Origin: an uncultured Flavobacteriaceae bacterium
GTDB taxonomy: Bacteria; Bacteroidota; Bacteroidia; Flavobacteriales; Flavobacteriaceae
Length of the DNA stretch: 64,000 bases
Assembly (NCBI GenBank): GCA_947500435.1
Contig: CANMRV010000005.1
Span: 62,001-126,000 of the forward strand
Reading direction: 5' to 3'
Shown here in pieces: positions 43,592 through 52,862 of this stretch (the stretch's first letter is position 1; each line of letters begins with the position of its first letter). The notes below the pieces were generated by a model. It was not told the DNA's origin and did not search any database. It saw nothing but the letters and a program-made list of their open reading frames with translations. The position numbers and the translations under genes are program-made.

Positions 43592-44257
43592 TTAAAACTT
43601 TACAATTAAAGCCATACCATAATGCGGGTTAGTAGTAATAGGGTTTACCTCTAAATAAGGTTGAAACTCCATATCCATGCCTAAATCATCATCGATATTA
43701 AATTGTTTTAAATGCGCATCAACGTTGGCGTCCACGATATTTAGGGCATATAAAACAATAGTGGCCAACAATGCCAAATCACGGTCATTTTGCCGATCAT
43801 TTTGAAGTCTTTCTAATCGCTGGTCATCAATTTCAGGTGTAGTTCTCGTTGTCACTTCACCCGGTTCTAATCTTAAGTCGTAGAACTCATCATCAGTAAA
43901 GCCCGCCTTCCTTCTTTTAAACGCTGTTCGAAATGCCTTGTACCTGTTGTCAAAATTTACATAGGCATAAGCACCAGTCCCTACTGCAGCCCAAACAATG
44001 GGAACTTTCCAGTAGCGTTTGTTGTAAATCTGACCTAAACCAGGTAATACCGCCGAGTAAAAACCAGCTTTAGCCGGAGCAAGAGGATTTAGCTTTCTTT
44101 TTTTTGAGACCAGTGTATCAAAGACTACAATACCTTCTTTTTTTAAATCCGTTTTAAGGGAATCTACAGCTGTACCATCATTCTCCTCTACTTGCCCCGA
44201 ACTTAGAAGTGCAGAAAACACAAAAACCAAAGAAATAATGAAACGCTTACTTACCAA
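43592..44257 (-). CDS. DUF5683 membrane protein, exported
   Basis: 221 residues with a signal peptide (about 1-21, ending LLSSGQ), a polar stretch, and the DUF5683 core: KAGFYSAVLPGLGQIYNKRYWK, VPIVWAAVGTGAYAYVNFDNRY and later LATIVLYALNIVDANVDAHL. The core recalls the TM2-like GLGQxYN pattern. The protein likely sits in a membrane, and its role is unknown. It begins inside the 3' end of parB (11-base overlap) and precedes dapB, an order kept in many Bacteroidota. Confidence 0.88.
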   Translation of the reverse strand: MVSKRFIISLVFVFSALLSSGQVEENDGTAVDSLKTDLKKEGIVVFDTLVSKKRKLNPLAPAKAGFYSAVLPGLGQIYNKRYWKVPIVWAAVGTGAYAYVNFDNRYKAFRTAFKRRKAGFTDDEFYDLRLEPGEVTTRTTPEIDDQRLERLQNDRQNDRDLALLATIVLYALNIVDANVDAHLKQFNIDDDLGMDMEFQPYLEVNPITTNPHYGMALIVKF

Positions 44258-45149
44258 GGAGTAATTTTTTTATTCGTAAAAACTCTTCTTCAGAATGAAA
44301 TGGGATAGTTATTTTTCCCTTTCCATTTTCTGATGCCTGTATAGCAACTTTTGAAGATAGATGATTGGTAAATTCATCTTTTGCTGTTTTAATAAAATCA
44401 GGAGTAGATTTGGTTTTTGTTCCCGCAGATTTAGCGGATGCATCTTCATGATGGTTTTTCACTAGGCGTTCTGTATCTCGAACAGAAAGGTTGCCACCTA
44501 CAATCTTTTCATAAATTGCAATTTGGTCCTCTCTTGATTCGATGTTCACCAAAGCCCTTCCGTGGCCCATACTCACAAAGCCATCACGGATTCCAGTCTG
44601 AATGATAGGGTCCAACTTAAGAAGACGCATATAATTTGCAATAGTCGAACGCTTCTTACCAACACGGTCACTTAATTTTTCTTGAGTCAACTGTATTTCG
44701 TCAATCAAACGCTGATAGGAAAGCGCAATTTCAATAGGGTCTAAATCTTGGCGTTGAATGTTTTCAACCAAAGCCATTTCGAGGGACTCCTGATCATTTG
44801 CTATTCGAATGTATGCCGGAATCGTCTCCAAACCAATGAGCTTTGAAGCACGAAATCTTCTTTCTCCGGATACCAACTGGAATTTATTAAAATCCAATTT
44901 TCGCACGGTAATTGGCTGTATTACCCCCAATTCGCGAATAGAAGATGCCAACTCTTGTAGTGCATCATCATTGAAATGCGATCGAGGTTGAAACGGATTC
45001 ACCTCAATAGAATCAATATCTAGCTCTACAATATTTCCAACTACTTTGTCAGCATTCTTGTCAGATGCGGATTGAATGTCATTTTCGGGATCTTTCAATA
45101 ATGCTGAAAGTCCTCGTCCTAAGGCTTGTTTTCTGGTTGCTTTCGCCAT
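44247..45149 (-). CDS. parB: Chromosome partitioning protein ParB
   Basis: 300 residues. It is a CTP-dependent clamp that binds parS and spreads on DNA. The N-terminal domain has the segment IEVNPFQPRSHFNDDALQELA, the CTP-binding GERRFRASKLIGL and the ENIQRQDLDPIE motif; the helix-turn-helix is LTQEKLSDRVGKKRSTIANYMRLLKL. A C-terminal dimerisation segment is present (SEEEFLRIKKLLLG). It directly follows parA (TAAATG junction). I saw no parS-like palindrome next to the genes, but I could not scan for degenerate sites. Confidence 0.96.
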   Translation of the reverse strand: MAKATRKQALGRGLSALLKDPENDIQSASDKNADKVVGNIVELDIDSIEVNPFQPRSHFNDDALQELASSIRELGVIQPITVRKLDFNKFQLVSGERRFRASKLIGLETIPAYIRIANDQESLEMALVENIQRQDLDPIEIALSYQRLIDEIQLTQEKLSDRVGKKRSTIANYMRLLKLDPIIQTGIRDGFVSMGHGRALVNIESREDQIAIYEKIVGGNLSVRDTERLVKNHHEDASAKSAGTKTKSTPDFIKTAKDEFTNHLSSKVAIQASENGKGKITIPFHSEEEFLRIKKLLLGK

Positions 45150-45923
45150 TTACACTACTTCCTTGTTTTTCTTTACTACTTCGTTCGCCAAATTCAAATA
45201 ATTAGCGGCACCCTTACTACTTGCATCGTATTTGATAATGCTCTCACCGTAACTTGGTGCTTCACTTAGGCGCACGTTTCTCTGAATAACTGTTTCGAAA
45301 ACCATATCTTCAAAGTGCTTTCGAACTTCCTCTACTACTTGGTTAGAAAGGCGTAATCTCGAATCGTACATGGTTAAGAGCATACCCTCAATATCTAAAT
45401 CGGGATTATGAATTTTCTGGATGCTCTTCACCGTATTTAAAAGTTTTCCGAGCCCTTCAAGTGCAAAGTATTCACACTGAATAGGAATCATCACAGAATC
45501 TGCCGCTGTCAATGCATTTAAGGTTAAAAGACCCAATGAAGGTGCACAATCAATGAGTATATAATCGTATTTCGTTTTTAAGTCCGTGATGGCCTTCTTC
45601 ATCATATATTCACGCTCATCCTTGTCCACCAGTTCAATTTCAATAGCAACTAAATCAATATGCGAGGGAATCAAATCAACATTTGGAGATGATGTTTCTA
45701 TTATAGTCTCTTCGGCTGTTTTCGTGTGTTCAAGTAACTGATAGGTTCCTAGTTCGATACTATCTACATCAATACCTAAGCCGGAAGTAGCATTCGCTTG
45801 TGGATCTGCATCAATCAACAATACTTTCTTTTCGAGTACCCCTAACGCGGCAGCCAAATTTACAGTTGTTGTGGTTTTACCTACCCCTCCCTTCTGATTC
45901 GCAATTGCAATAATTTTGCCCAT
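45150..45923 (-). CDS. parA: Chromosome partitioning ATPase ParA (Soj-like)
   Basis: 257 residues. It is a MinD/ParA-type ATPase that moves ParB-parS complexes. Deviant Walker A KGGVGKTTT with both lysines is at 10-18, then LLIDADPQANATSGLG and YDYILIDCAPSLGLLT (Walker B). There is no N-terminal DNA-binding extension, so it is the chromosomal rather than the plasmid large type. It is the first gene of parA-parB-DUF5683-dapB-lepB-(IVP)-WbqC-DUF6122, all on the minus strand. The 179 bases upstream hold no gene. Confidence 0.97.
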   Translation of the reverse strand: MGKIIAIANQKGGVGKTTTTVNLAAALGVLEKKVLLIDADPQANATSGLGIDVDSIELGTYQLLEHTKTAEETIIETSSPNVDLIPSHIDLVAIEIELVDKDEREYMMKKAITDLKTKYDYILIDCAPSLGLLTLNALTAADSVMIPIQCEYFALEGLGKLLNTVKSIQKIHNPDLDIEGMLLTMYDSRLRLSNQVVEEVRKHFEDMVFETVIQRNVRLSEAPSYGESIIKYDASSKGAANYLNLANEVVKKNKEVV

Positions 45924-46102
45924 TGGTATGTTAAGTTAGCCCGTAAAAATACAATTATTTACAATGCTATCCGGCGAATTTTGTTAACAGAAAGTGAATA
46001 ACTATGATGTCTTGCGTTAAATAGAGTTAAAGTTTTGATGTTGAGCCGGGCAAGAGACTTTATAGGCTTAAAATGAGGAGAGTATATCGATTATCTAAAC
46101 TT

Positions 46103-46450
46103 TTAGTCTTTCTTTTTTTCTTTCAATTTCAGACTATCTTCATACTCTATAAGATAAATTTCTTCATTCTTTTTCTTTAGATAGTATTGTTCTCTGGCGA
46201 ATTTCTCTAATTCCTCAGGGTCAGATAGTTTTTCGATAATCCTCTTATCGTTTTCTATCTGCTCTTTTAGGTATTCCTTTTGTTTTTCAAGGTTGGTAAT
46301 TTCCTTTTTGAGTTCCATATGAATCCGAAGTGAGTTTGTGTCGAAAAAAACCATCCATACGACAAAGGCAGTGAGTATCAGCACATATATGCTACTGAAA
46401 ATTGTAGCAATGCGAAACCACTTGCTTTTTTTGAAATCTTTCCACCCCAT
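46103..46450 (-). CDS. FtsB/DivIC-like septum formation protein
   Basis: 115 residues: a basic cytoplasmic start (KDFKKSKWFRI), one membrane helix (about 14-35), a coiled coil (about 42-75, HMELKKEITNLEKQKEYLKE) and the FtsB/DivIC motif DPEELEKFAREQYYLKK. In other bacteria this protein joins FtsL and FtsQ in the divisome and activates septal wall synthesis. It lies five bases after udk, so the two are cotranscribed. The small size and motif order make the assignment good, though pairwise similarity in this family is low. Confidence 0.9.
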   Translation of the reverse strand: MGWKDFKKSKWFRIATIFSSIYVLILTAFVVWMVFFDTNSLRIHMELKKEITNLEKQKEYLKEQIENDKRIIEKLSDPEELEKFAREQYYLKKKNEEIYLIEYEDSLKLKEKKKD

Positions 46451-46455
46451 ATCTA

Positions 46456-47064
46456 TTAGACTAATTTTTCGTTGACAATACTTCGTACAATATCAACTGC
46501 TACTGTATTGTATTTATTGTTAGGAATGATGATATCTGCATATTCTTTGGTAGGTTCTATAAACTGGTCATGCATGGGTTTTAGAATAGTTTGGTACTTT
46601 GAAATTGTTTCATCTAAATCCCAACCACGTTCGTTGACATCTCTTTTTAGTCTGCGGATGAGTCGTTCATCAGAATCTGCGTGAACAAAAATTTTGATAT
46701 CACACATCTCACGAATCTCTGCGTTGGTCAAAATCAAAATACCTTCAACAATCAAGACTTTGGTCGGATGTGTAGGAACCGTTTCTTCCTTGCGGTTGCA
46801 TTCTAAAAAGGAATAGACAGGTTGCTGAATGGAGTTCCCCTCTTTTAGAGCTTTTAAATGCTGAGCTAACAAAGCAAAATCAATAGAATTCGGATGATCA
46901 AAATTGGTTTCTCTCCGTTCAGGCAGCGTCAAATGAGACAAATCATTGTAATAAGAATCTTGGGAAATGACCCCAACTTCTTCATTGGGCAATTCATTGA
47001 TAATCTGATTAACAACGGTGGTTTTTCCACATCCTGTTCCTCCCGCAATACCTATTACCAACAT
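46456..47064 (-). CDS. udk: Uridine kinase
   Basis: 202 residues, usual for Udk. It phosphorylates uridine and cytidine with ATP or GTP in pyrimidine salvage. P-loop GIAGGTGCGKTTV at the start, then SQDSYYNDLSHL, NFDHPNSIDF, VEGILIL, and DSDERLIRRLKRDVNERG (the lid with arginines). It is followed closely by the FtsB-like gene. It lies 40 bases downstream of acs, in the same direction. Confidence 0.96.
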   Translation of the reverse strand: MLVIGIAGGTGCGKTTVVNQIINELPNEEVGVISQDSYYNDLSHLTLPERRETNFDHPNSIDFALLAQHLKALKEGNSIQQPVYSFLECNRKEETVPTHPTKVLIVEGILILTNAEIREMCDIKIFVHADSDERLIRRLKRDVNERGWDLDETISKYQTILKPMHDQFIEPTKEYADIIIPNNKYNTVAVDIVRSIVNEKLV

Positions 47065-47104
47065 ACCCTTTTAATTTTGCTGTAAAAATAGAAAAGAAAT
47101 ATGA

Positions 47105-49012
47105 TTAGAGGGCATTATCCATAATGTCCTTAACAACTTCGGGATTAAGCAATGTACTTGTATCACCAAGGTTCGAAGTATCTTTACTCGCAATTTTTCT
47201 TAAGATGCGTCGCATAATTTTACCGCTACGGGTTTTTGGCAATCCAGATACGAACTGAATTTTGTCCAGTTTGGCAATCGGACCTATCTGTTCTGTGATT
47301 TGTTGGTTGATTTCTTTACGAAGGTTGTCTCTATCCCTGCTTTCCCCTGTTTCCTTGAGAATTACATATCCATATAAAGCATTTCCTTTGACGTCATGGG
47401 GAAAACCAACAATAGCAGATTCTGCAACAGCCGGGTGTTCGTTGATGGAATCTTCAATGGGAGCAGTTCCTAAATTATGTCCGGAAACGATGATGACATC
47501 ATCAACTCTTCCTGTAATTCTGTAATATCCTACAGCATCGCGCAAGGCACCATCCCCAGTGAAATACATGTTTTTATAGGCAGAAAAATAAGTGTCTCTA
47601 TAACGATCGTGATTGCCCCAAATGGTTCTCGCAATCGATGGCCATGGGAATTTGATACACAGTCGCCCATCGACTTGATTTCCTTTTATTTCTTTTCCCT
47701 CTTCATCCATCAAAGCAGGCTGGATTCCAATAAAGGGGAGTGTGGCATAGGTCGGCGTAGTGGGCGTCACATATGGAATAGGTGTGATCATCATTCCTCC
47801 AGTTTCAGTCTGCCACCAGGTATCAATAATTGGACTTTTCTTCTTTCCAATATTGTTGTTATACCAATGCCAAGCTTCTTCGTTTATGGGCTCACCTACA
47901 GAACCTAAAACTTTTAAGGAAGATAAATCATGCTTCTCGACAAAATCAAGTTTCTCCTTTGCCAAAGCACGAATGGCTGTTGGCGCGGTATAGAATTGAT
48001 TGATTTTATGCTTTTCAATGATTTCCCAAAAACGACCATAATCAGGGTAGGAGGGGACTCCTTCAAACATAACAGAAGTAGCTCCGTTGGCCAATGGTCC
48101 ATAAACGATGTAGGAATGTCCAGTAATCCAACCTATGTCTGCAGAACACCAGTAGACATCATTTTCGGTGTATTGAAATGCATTCTTGAAAGTATAAGCT
48201 GTGTACACCATATAACCGGCAGTAGTATGCACCATGCCTTTTGGTTTTCCGGTGGAACCTGAAGTATACAGAATGAAAAGAGGGTCTTCGGCATCCATGA
48301 TTTCTGCATTGCAATCTGCATATGCATTGTCTAAAAGTGGTTGAAGCCATTTGTCTCTTCCCTCTTTCATTTCAATATTGGAATTGATCCGCTTTGCTAC
48401 CAAAACGTTTTCAACACCGGGACAATCTTCCAAACCTTTATCTACTATCCCTTTTAAATCAATAGTCTTGCTTCCACGATAAGAACCATCAGAACAAATC
48501 ACCATTTTACAATCGGAATCGTTGATTCTGGTTGAAAGCGCATTGGCTGAAAACCCCGCAAAAACAACTGAATGAATAGCTCCAATTCTTGCACAGGCCA
48601 AAAGGGAAACGGCCAATTCTGGAATCATAGGAAGGTAAATGCAAACTCTATCCCCTTTTTTGATGCCATGGTCCAAGAGCACGTTTGCCATACGACAAAC
48701 ACGTTCATGCAATTGTTTATAGGTAATGTGTTGCGCTTCTTCTTTCGGGTCATTTGGTTCGAAAAGAATTGCAGTTTTATCGCCTCTGGTAGGTAAATGG
48801 CGGTCTAAGCAATTTTCCGTAATGTTGAGCTTAGCACCTTCAAACCATTTGATTTCAGGTTTGGTAAAATCCCATTCAAGTACATTATCCCATTTTTTTC
48901 GCCATACGAAATGCTCTTCGGCAATTTCTTCCCAAAACCCTTCGGGATTGCGCACTGATTTCCGATAGACTTGAAAATACTCCTCTAAATGTTTGATATG
49001 GTAATTGCTCAT
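47105..49012 (-). CDS. acs: Acetyl-CoA synthetase (AMP-forming)
   Basis: 635 residues, close to the usual 650. It makes acetyl-CoA from acetate, ATP and CoA through acetyl-AMP. Adenylate-forming motifs: YTSGSTGKPKGMVHTT (P-loop type), the acetate pocket region STGDWWAY-like ADIGWITGHSYIVYGP, TWWQTETGG, YYRITGRVDDVI and the acetylatable Lys in RSGKIMRRIL near the C-terminus. It is last in an acetate module with the symporter 35 bases upstream and the small DUF4212 partner before that. Confidence 0.97.
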   Translation of the reverse strand: MSNYHIKHLEEYFQVYRKSVRNPEGFWEEIAEEHFVWRKKWDNVLEWDFTKPEIKWFEGAKLNITENCLDRHLPTRGDKTAILFEPNDPKEEAQHITYKQLHERVCRMANVLLDHGIKKGDRVCIYLPMIPELAVSLLACARIGAIHSVVFAGFSANALSTRINDSDCKMVICSDGSYRGSKTIDLKGIVDKGLEDCPGVENVLVAKRINSNIEMKEGRDKWLQPLLDNAYADCNAEIMDAEDPLFILYTSGSTGKPKGMVHTTAGYMVYTAYTFKNAFQYTENDVYWCSADIGWITGHSYIVYGPLANGATSVMFEGVPSYPDYGRFWEIIEKHKINQFYTAPTAIRALAKEKLDFVEKHDLSSLKVLGSVGEPINEEAWHWYNNNIGKKKSPIIDTWWQTETGGMMITPIPYVTPTTPTYATLPFIGIQPALMDEEGKEIKGNQVDGRLCIKFPWPSIARTIWGNHDRYRDTYFSAYKNMYFTGDGALRDAVGYYRITGRVDDVIIVSGHNLGTAPIEDSINEHPAVAESAIVGFPHDVKGNALYGYVILKETGESRDRDNLRKEINQQITEQIGPIAKLDKIQFVSGLPKTRSGKIMRRILRKIASKDTSNLGDTSTLLNPEVVKDIMDNAL

Positions 49013-49047
49013 CTTCTGCTTTCTTTCCTTTAAAAATAACTAAAAAT

Positions 49048-50760
49048 TTAATGCCCCGTTGCCTCTCCCGCACCACTTGGAATTCTAATATCCTCCACAA
49101 TATCTTGAACATTTTGAGGTGGTGGAGTTGTAAACTGCATAACTACAATTGAGACTGCAAAATTCACTAGCATAGCCACGGTACCAAATCCTTCCGGGGA
49201 AATACCAAACCACCAACTTTCTTTTAATCCCGCTACAGCTGATTTACCACCATCGAAAATTCCAAATTTGAATTTAAGCATGTAAAAGAGCATCAATAAT
49301 ATACCGACGACCATGCCTGCAATGGCTCCTTCTTTATTCATTTTCTTATAAAATATACCTAGTACGATTGCTGGGAAAAATGACGCAGCCGCCAGTCCGA
49401 AGGCTAGGGCAACTACTGCCGCTACAAAGCCTGGAGGGTCAATACCGAAATAACCCGCGATCACTACGGCTACAGTTGCTGCACCTCTAGCGGCCCATAA
49501 TTCTCCTTTTTCTGAGATGTCTGGTTTTAGTACTTTCTTAATTAAATCATGCGAAATCGAAGAAGAAATAACTAATAATAAACCTGCAGCGGTTGAAAGT
49601 GCTGCGGCTAAGCTTCCAGCAGCTACCAAAGCAATTACCCATGCTGGTAAATTGGCAATTTCAGGATTTGCTAACACCATAATATCTCTATCAACCGTAA
49701 GTTCGTTTACCTGTGCATCTGCTACATATTGAATTTTTCCATCTCCATTTTTATCATCAAATTTGATAAGTTCTGTCTTTTCCCAAGTTGAGAACCACTC
49801 TGGCATATCTACGTAGGGCTGGTCACTAACCGTATTAATCATATTTGTTCTGGCAAACACGGCTACAGCAGGAGCTGTGGTATACAATATGGCGATTAGC
49901 AATAAGGCCCACCCAGCTGATTTCCGCGCATCCTTAACTCTTTTTACCGTGAAGAAACGAACGATTACATGTGGCAAACCTGCGGTGCCGACCATCAGAG
50001 CTAATGTAATTGCGAAAATATCAGTCATCGATTTTGAACCGTTGGTATATTCATTAAAACCAAGTTCGGTGGAGAGTCCGTCTAGTTTTTCTAATAAAAA
50101 TGTTCCAGAACCATCATTTAACGTAGAGCCCATGCCCAGCTGTGGAATGGGATTTCCCGTCATTTGAATGGATATAAAAATTGCAGGAACCATAAAGGCG
50201 AAAATCAGTACGCAATATTGCGCTACTTGGGTATAGGTAATCCCTTTCATCCCTCCAAGGACGGCATAAAAGAGAACGATAATCATTCCTATGATTACTC
50301 CCGTATTAATATCAACTTCTAGAAAACGTGAGAATACCAATCCTACGCCCCGCATTTGTCCCGCGACATAGGTAAAGGAAACCAGCAACGCGCATATTAC
50401 AGCAACGATACGGGCGGTATTGGAATAGTATCTATCACCAATAAAGTCAGGAACGGTAAATTTCCCGAATTTGCGCAAATAGGGGGCAAGCAGAAGTGCC
50501 AGTAATACATAACCACCAGTCCATCCCATTAAATAAACAGAGCCGTCATAACCTGCAAAGGCAATGATCCCGGCCATGGAAATAAAGGAAGCCGCAGACA
50601 TCCAATCGGCTGCTGTAGCCATTCCATTGGCAAGGGGAGAAACTCCTCCTCCGGCGACATAGAATTCTTTTGTAGAACCGGCTCTCGACCAAATGGCTAT
50701 ACCAATGTAAAGGGCAAAGGTGATTCCGACTAAAATATAGGTCCAAGTTTGAACGCTCAT
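49048..50760 (-). CDS. Sodium/solute symporter, ActP acetate permease type
   Basis: 570 residues with about 13 membrane helices of the SSS family. The N-terminus has EFYVAGGGVSPLANGMATAADWMSAA, the ActP-type pattern, and GGMKGITYTQVAQYCVLI follows in the core. Location between a DUF4212 gene and acs points to acetate or another short monocarboxylate as substrate, with sodium. An extracytoplasmic loop (about 335-365) has DKNGDGKI, which resembles an EF-hand or dockerin-type calcium loop, unusual for this family. Confidence 0.93.
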   Translation of the reverse strand: MSVQTWTYILVGITFALYIGIAIWSRAGSTKEFYVAGGGVSPLANGMATAADWMSAASFISMAGIIAFAGYDGSVYLMGWTGGYVLLALLLAPYLRKFGKFTVPDFIGDRYYSNTARIVAVICALLVSFTYVAGQMRGVGLVFSRFLEVDINTGVIIGMIIVLFYAVLGGMKGITYTQVAQYCVLIFAFMVPAIFISIQMTGNPIPQLGMGSTLNDGSGTFLLEKLDGLSTELGFNEYTNGSKSMTDIFAITLALMVGTAGLPHVIVRFFTVKRVKDARKSAGWALLLIAILYTTAPAVAVFARTNMINTVSDQPYVDMPEWFSTWEKTELIKFDDKNGDGKIQYVADAQVNELTVDRDIMVLANPEIANLPAWVIALVAAGSLAAALSTAAGLLLVISSSISHDLIKKVLKPDISEKGELWAARGAATVAVVIAGYFGIDPPGFVAAVVALAFGLAAASFFPAIVLGIFYKKMNKEGAIAGMVVGILLMLFYMLKFKFGIFDGGKSAVAGLKESWWFGISPEGFGTVAMLVNFAVSIVVMQFTTPPPQNVQDIVEDIRIPSGAGEATGH

Positions 50761-50808
50761 AAGGTTGGTTGTTAGTTGATAGTTTTCAGTTGATGGCTTT
50801 GGTTGGTT

Positions 50809-51069
50809 TTATTCGTCGTAGCCGTATTTCTTGTCGAGCTTGTTCATCAATCGTACGTAAACGAATATCAAAATGACGAACACATAAATGGAGCCTTGTT
50901 GGGCAAACCAAAAACCTAATTTGAAGCCGCCAATTTGAATCGCATCCAAGGCGTCTTTAAAAAGGATTCCAGCGCCGTAGGAAACCGCAAACCAAATGGT
51001 TAGAAGAATGAAAAGGTATCTAACATTTTCCTTCCAATAGGCAGTTGCTTTTTGTTGTTTGTCACTCAT
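50809..51069 (-). CDS. DUF4212 small membrane subunit paired with the SSS symporter
   Basis: 86 residues from the ATG at 51069; an ATG six codons earlier is possible but less likely. There are two membrane helices (about 19-42 and 57-76), with a short loop (DALDAIQIGGFKLGFWFAQQ) and a basic C-terminus (RLMNKLDKKYG). DUF4212 proteins regularly precede actP-like symporters, as YjcH does in E. coli, and may be an accessory subunit. The 48 bases before actP are low-complexity GTTG-rich sequence. Confidence 0.9.
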   Translation of the reverse strand: MSDKQQKATAYWKENVRYLFILLTIWFAVSYGAGILFKDALDAIQIGGFKLGFWFAQQGSIYVFVILIFVYVRLMNKLDKKYGYDE

Positions 51070-51120
51070 AATTCCTTGTTTTTGCAATAGTTTTCTAAGA
51101 TAGCGATTTCCCTCTAATCT

Positions 51121-52197
51121 TTAGGTGGGCAGATATAGGACTCCACTTGAAGAATCTCTTTTCGCTCCCGTAACGGATTTTAAAACATTGATTTCTTGCT
51201 CCATGCGAAGTGCTCCCATTAAAGCAAATACGACAGCCTCTTTAAATTCAATGAGCTCTTTTTCTGGGACAACTACTTTTGTGCTTTCCCCAAGTTTTTC
51301 TTGTAGGACTTTAATTAGAAAATGGTTTAAAGCACCACCGCCAGTTACAAACAAGGAGCTTTCTTCTTTTGTGTTATTTAGTTTTACTTGTTGCGCGACT
51401 TTTTCGCAAATATGATGAATAGAGGTATGCAATAGATTTTCTACTGAATCATCTGTGATGTCAACAATAGGTACAACTTCTTCAACAAACCATTCATAGC
51501 CAATGGACTTTGGGTGCGGAAGTAGATAATATTTCAATTCGTTTAATCTATCGAGCATATTTTGATTTATCTTTCCGAAAGCTGCAAGTTCTCCCCCTTT
51601 GTCGTAGGCTAAATCAATTTTTCTGGTGATGTAGTTTAGAATCATATTCGCCAGACCAATATCATAAGCAATCCGCTTTCCTTTTTGTTCTAAGGATATA
51701 TTGCTAATTCCCCCCAAATTCAAACAGAAATCATATTCCCCAAAAAATAGTTGGTCGCCAATAGGAACCAATGGAGCTCCTTGTCCATCGAGTGCGAGAT
51801 CGTTTGTTCTAAAATCGCAAACAACTTTACATCCACTTTCATTTGCCAAATGCTGCCCGGAACCGATTTGGAAGGTAAGTCCGTTTTCAGGCTGGTGGTG
51901 TGTGGTGTGTCCATGGCTAGCAATGAAATCAACTTCTAGTTTTTTCTCAGATATGAATTGTTTCGCCTCTTTTCCAAGCCAGGTACCGTAAGTATTGTGA
52001 AATTGCAGTAACTCATCGGCCTTTAAGTAAATTGAATCTTTCAACTCTGATTGCATATCATTGGAATAGGAAATACTTTTGGTTTCTTTTATTTCAAAAG
52101 ACCATTTATCCAAATCTTTAGTGATATGACAATAACATAAATCTAGTCCATCTAATGATGTACCTGACATTAATCCTAAAACTTTAAATTGTTTCAT
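51121..52197 (-). CDS. anmK: Anhydro-N-acetylmuramic acid kinase
   Basis: 358 residues. It opens the 1,6-anhydro bond of anhydroMurNAc and phosphorylates it to MurNAc-6-P, a key step in recycling of peptidoglycan. Motifs: the phosphate loop GLMSGTSLDGLD at the start, SHGHTTHH, FRTNDLALDGQGAPLVP, NLGGISNIS and FVTGGGALN. It is last in a run of minus-strand genes with a methyltransferase (ATGA overlap), nagZ and an AmpG-like carrier; murQ, which acts next, is at 60176. Confidence 0.96.
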   Translation of the reverse strand: MKQFKVLGLMSGTSLDGLDLCYCHITKDLDKWSFEIKETKSISYSNDMQSELKDSIYLKADELLQFHNTYGTWLGKEAKQFISEKKLEVDFIASHGHTTHHQPENGLTFQIGSGQHLANESGCKVVCDFRTNDLALDGQGAPLVPIGDQLFFGEYDFCLNLGGISNISLEQKGKRIAYDIGLANMILNYITRKIDLAYDKGGELAAFGKINQNMLDRLNELKYYLLPHPKSIGYEWFVEEVVPIVDITDDSVENLLHTSIHHICEKVAQQVKLNNTKEESSLFVTGGGALNHFLIKVLQEKLGESTKVVVPEKELIEFKEAVVFALMGALRMEQEINVLKSVTGAKRDSSSGVLYLPT

Positions 52198-52862
52198 GCC
52201 TTTAAAGTTAAGATGAAAATGACGCTTACAGGAATGTTTTCAGAATCTCTTACTTCTATCCTTTTTTTTAAATCTAACCCACTCTTAGAAAATTCTGTCA
52301 TCCAATCTTCAAAAGTTCTTGCATACCATTTATGTCCATCCTTAAAGTCACCGGATAATCCTATCCAAGAATCTGAAATCCATTGGCTTTTTAGAGGAAG
52401 TCCTTGCTGTTTCAAAAAGTAAGGGTGTATGGTTTGGATAACGATATAACCGTTTTTTAGAATTACTTTTTTAATACCTTCAAATAACTGAAGTAGACCA
52501 TCTTTTAGATATAAACAAAAATTAAAAACCACAGTATCAAAGGGGCTTTCAGGAATTTGAACTTCGCTACTTATGTCATCGTAACTCATTATGTGAAATG
52601 TTTCAGAACCTTTTGATTTTGCGTTTTCAATAAGTTTGGAGGTAGCATCAATACCAACACAATTTTTTCCGATTTTGGTCATGCTTCTGGTAAGCCAACC
52701 TTCGCCACAACCACAATCAAGAATTTTCTTGGTGCCTAATTCCGAAATTACATCTACTATAGCCTTATTGGTAATTTCTCTGGAAGATATTTTTTTTTCT
52801 TCCAAAGTATTAATCCACTCATCAGCGTTTTCATTCCAAGATTTTAGAATTTCTTGTTCCAT
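52194..52862 (-). CDS. SAM-dependent methyltransferase, class I
   Basis: 222 residues. The SAM-binding motif is LDCGCGEGWLTRSM, with the acidic end of strand 2 at VGIDATSKLIENAK and motif IV at FDTVVFNFCL. The N-terminal segment (SWNENADEWINTLEEKK) resembles that of small-molecule methyltransferases of the UbiE/Methyltransf_25 group. The substrate is unknown. Its start is joined to the nagZ stop (TAAATG) and its stop overlaps anmK, so it is firmly inside the recycling operon. That position hints at a sugar or cell-wall substrate, but this is inference. Confidence 0.85.
   Translation of the reverse strand: MEQEILKSWNENADEWINTLEEKKISSREITNKAIVDVISELGTKKILDCGCGEGWLTRSMTKIGKNCVGIDATSKLIENAKSKGSETFHIMSYDDISSEVQIPESPFDTVVFNFCLYLKDGLLQLFEGIKKVILKNGYIVIQTIHPYFLKQQGLPLKSQWISDSWIGLSGDFKDGHKWYARTFEDWMTEFSKSGLDLKKRIEVRDSENIPVSVIFILTLKA

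Noticed and set aside
45924..46102. A parS site upstream of parA
   Set aside because: I saw no 14-16 base palindrome of the parS kind here; a degenerate site cannot be ruled out by eye.
47477..47908. Open frame of 143 codons on the plus strand opposite acs
   Set aside because: It is a shadow of acs codon use; no start signal or family resemblance.
50761..50808. GTTG-rich stretch between the DUF4212 and symporter genes as a tandem repeat
   Set aside because: It is short, irregular, low-complexity sequence without a clear unit.
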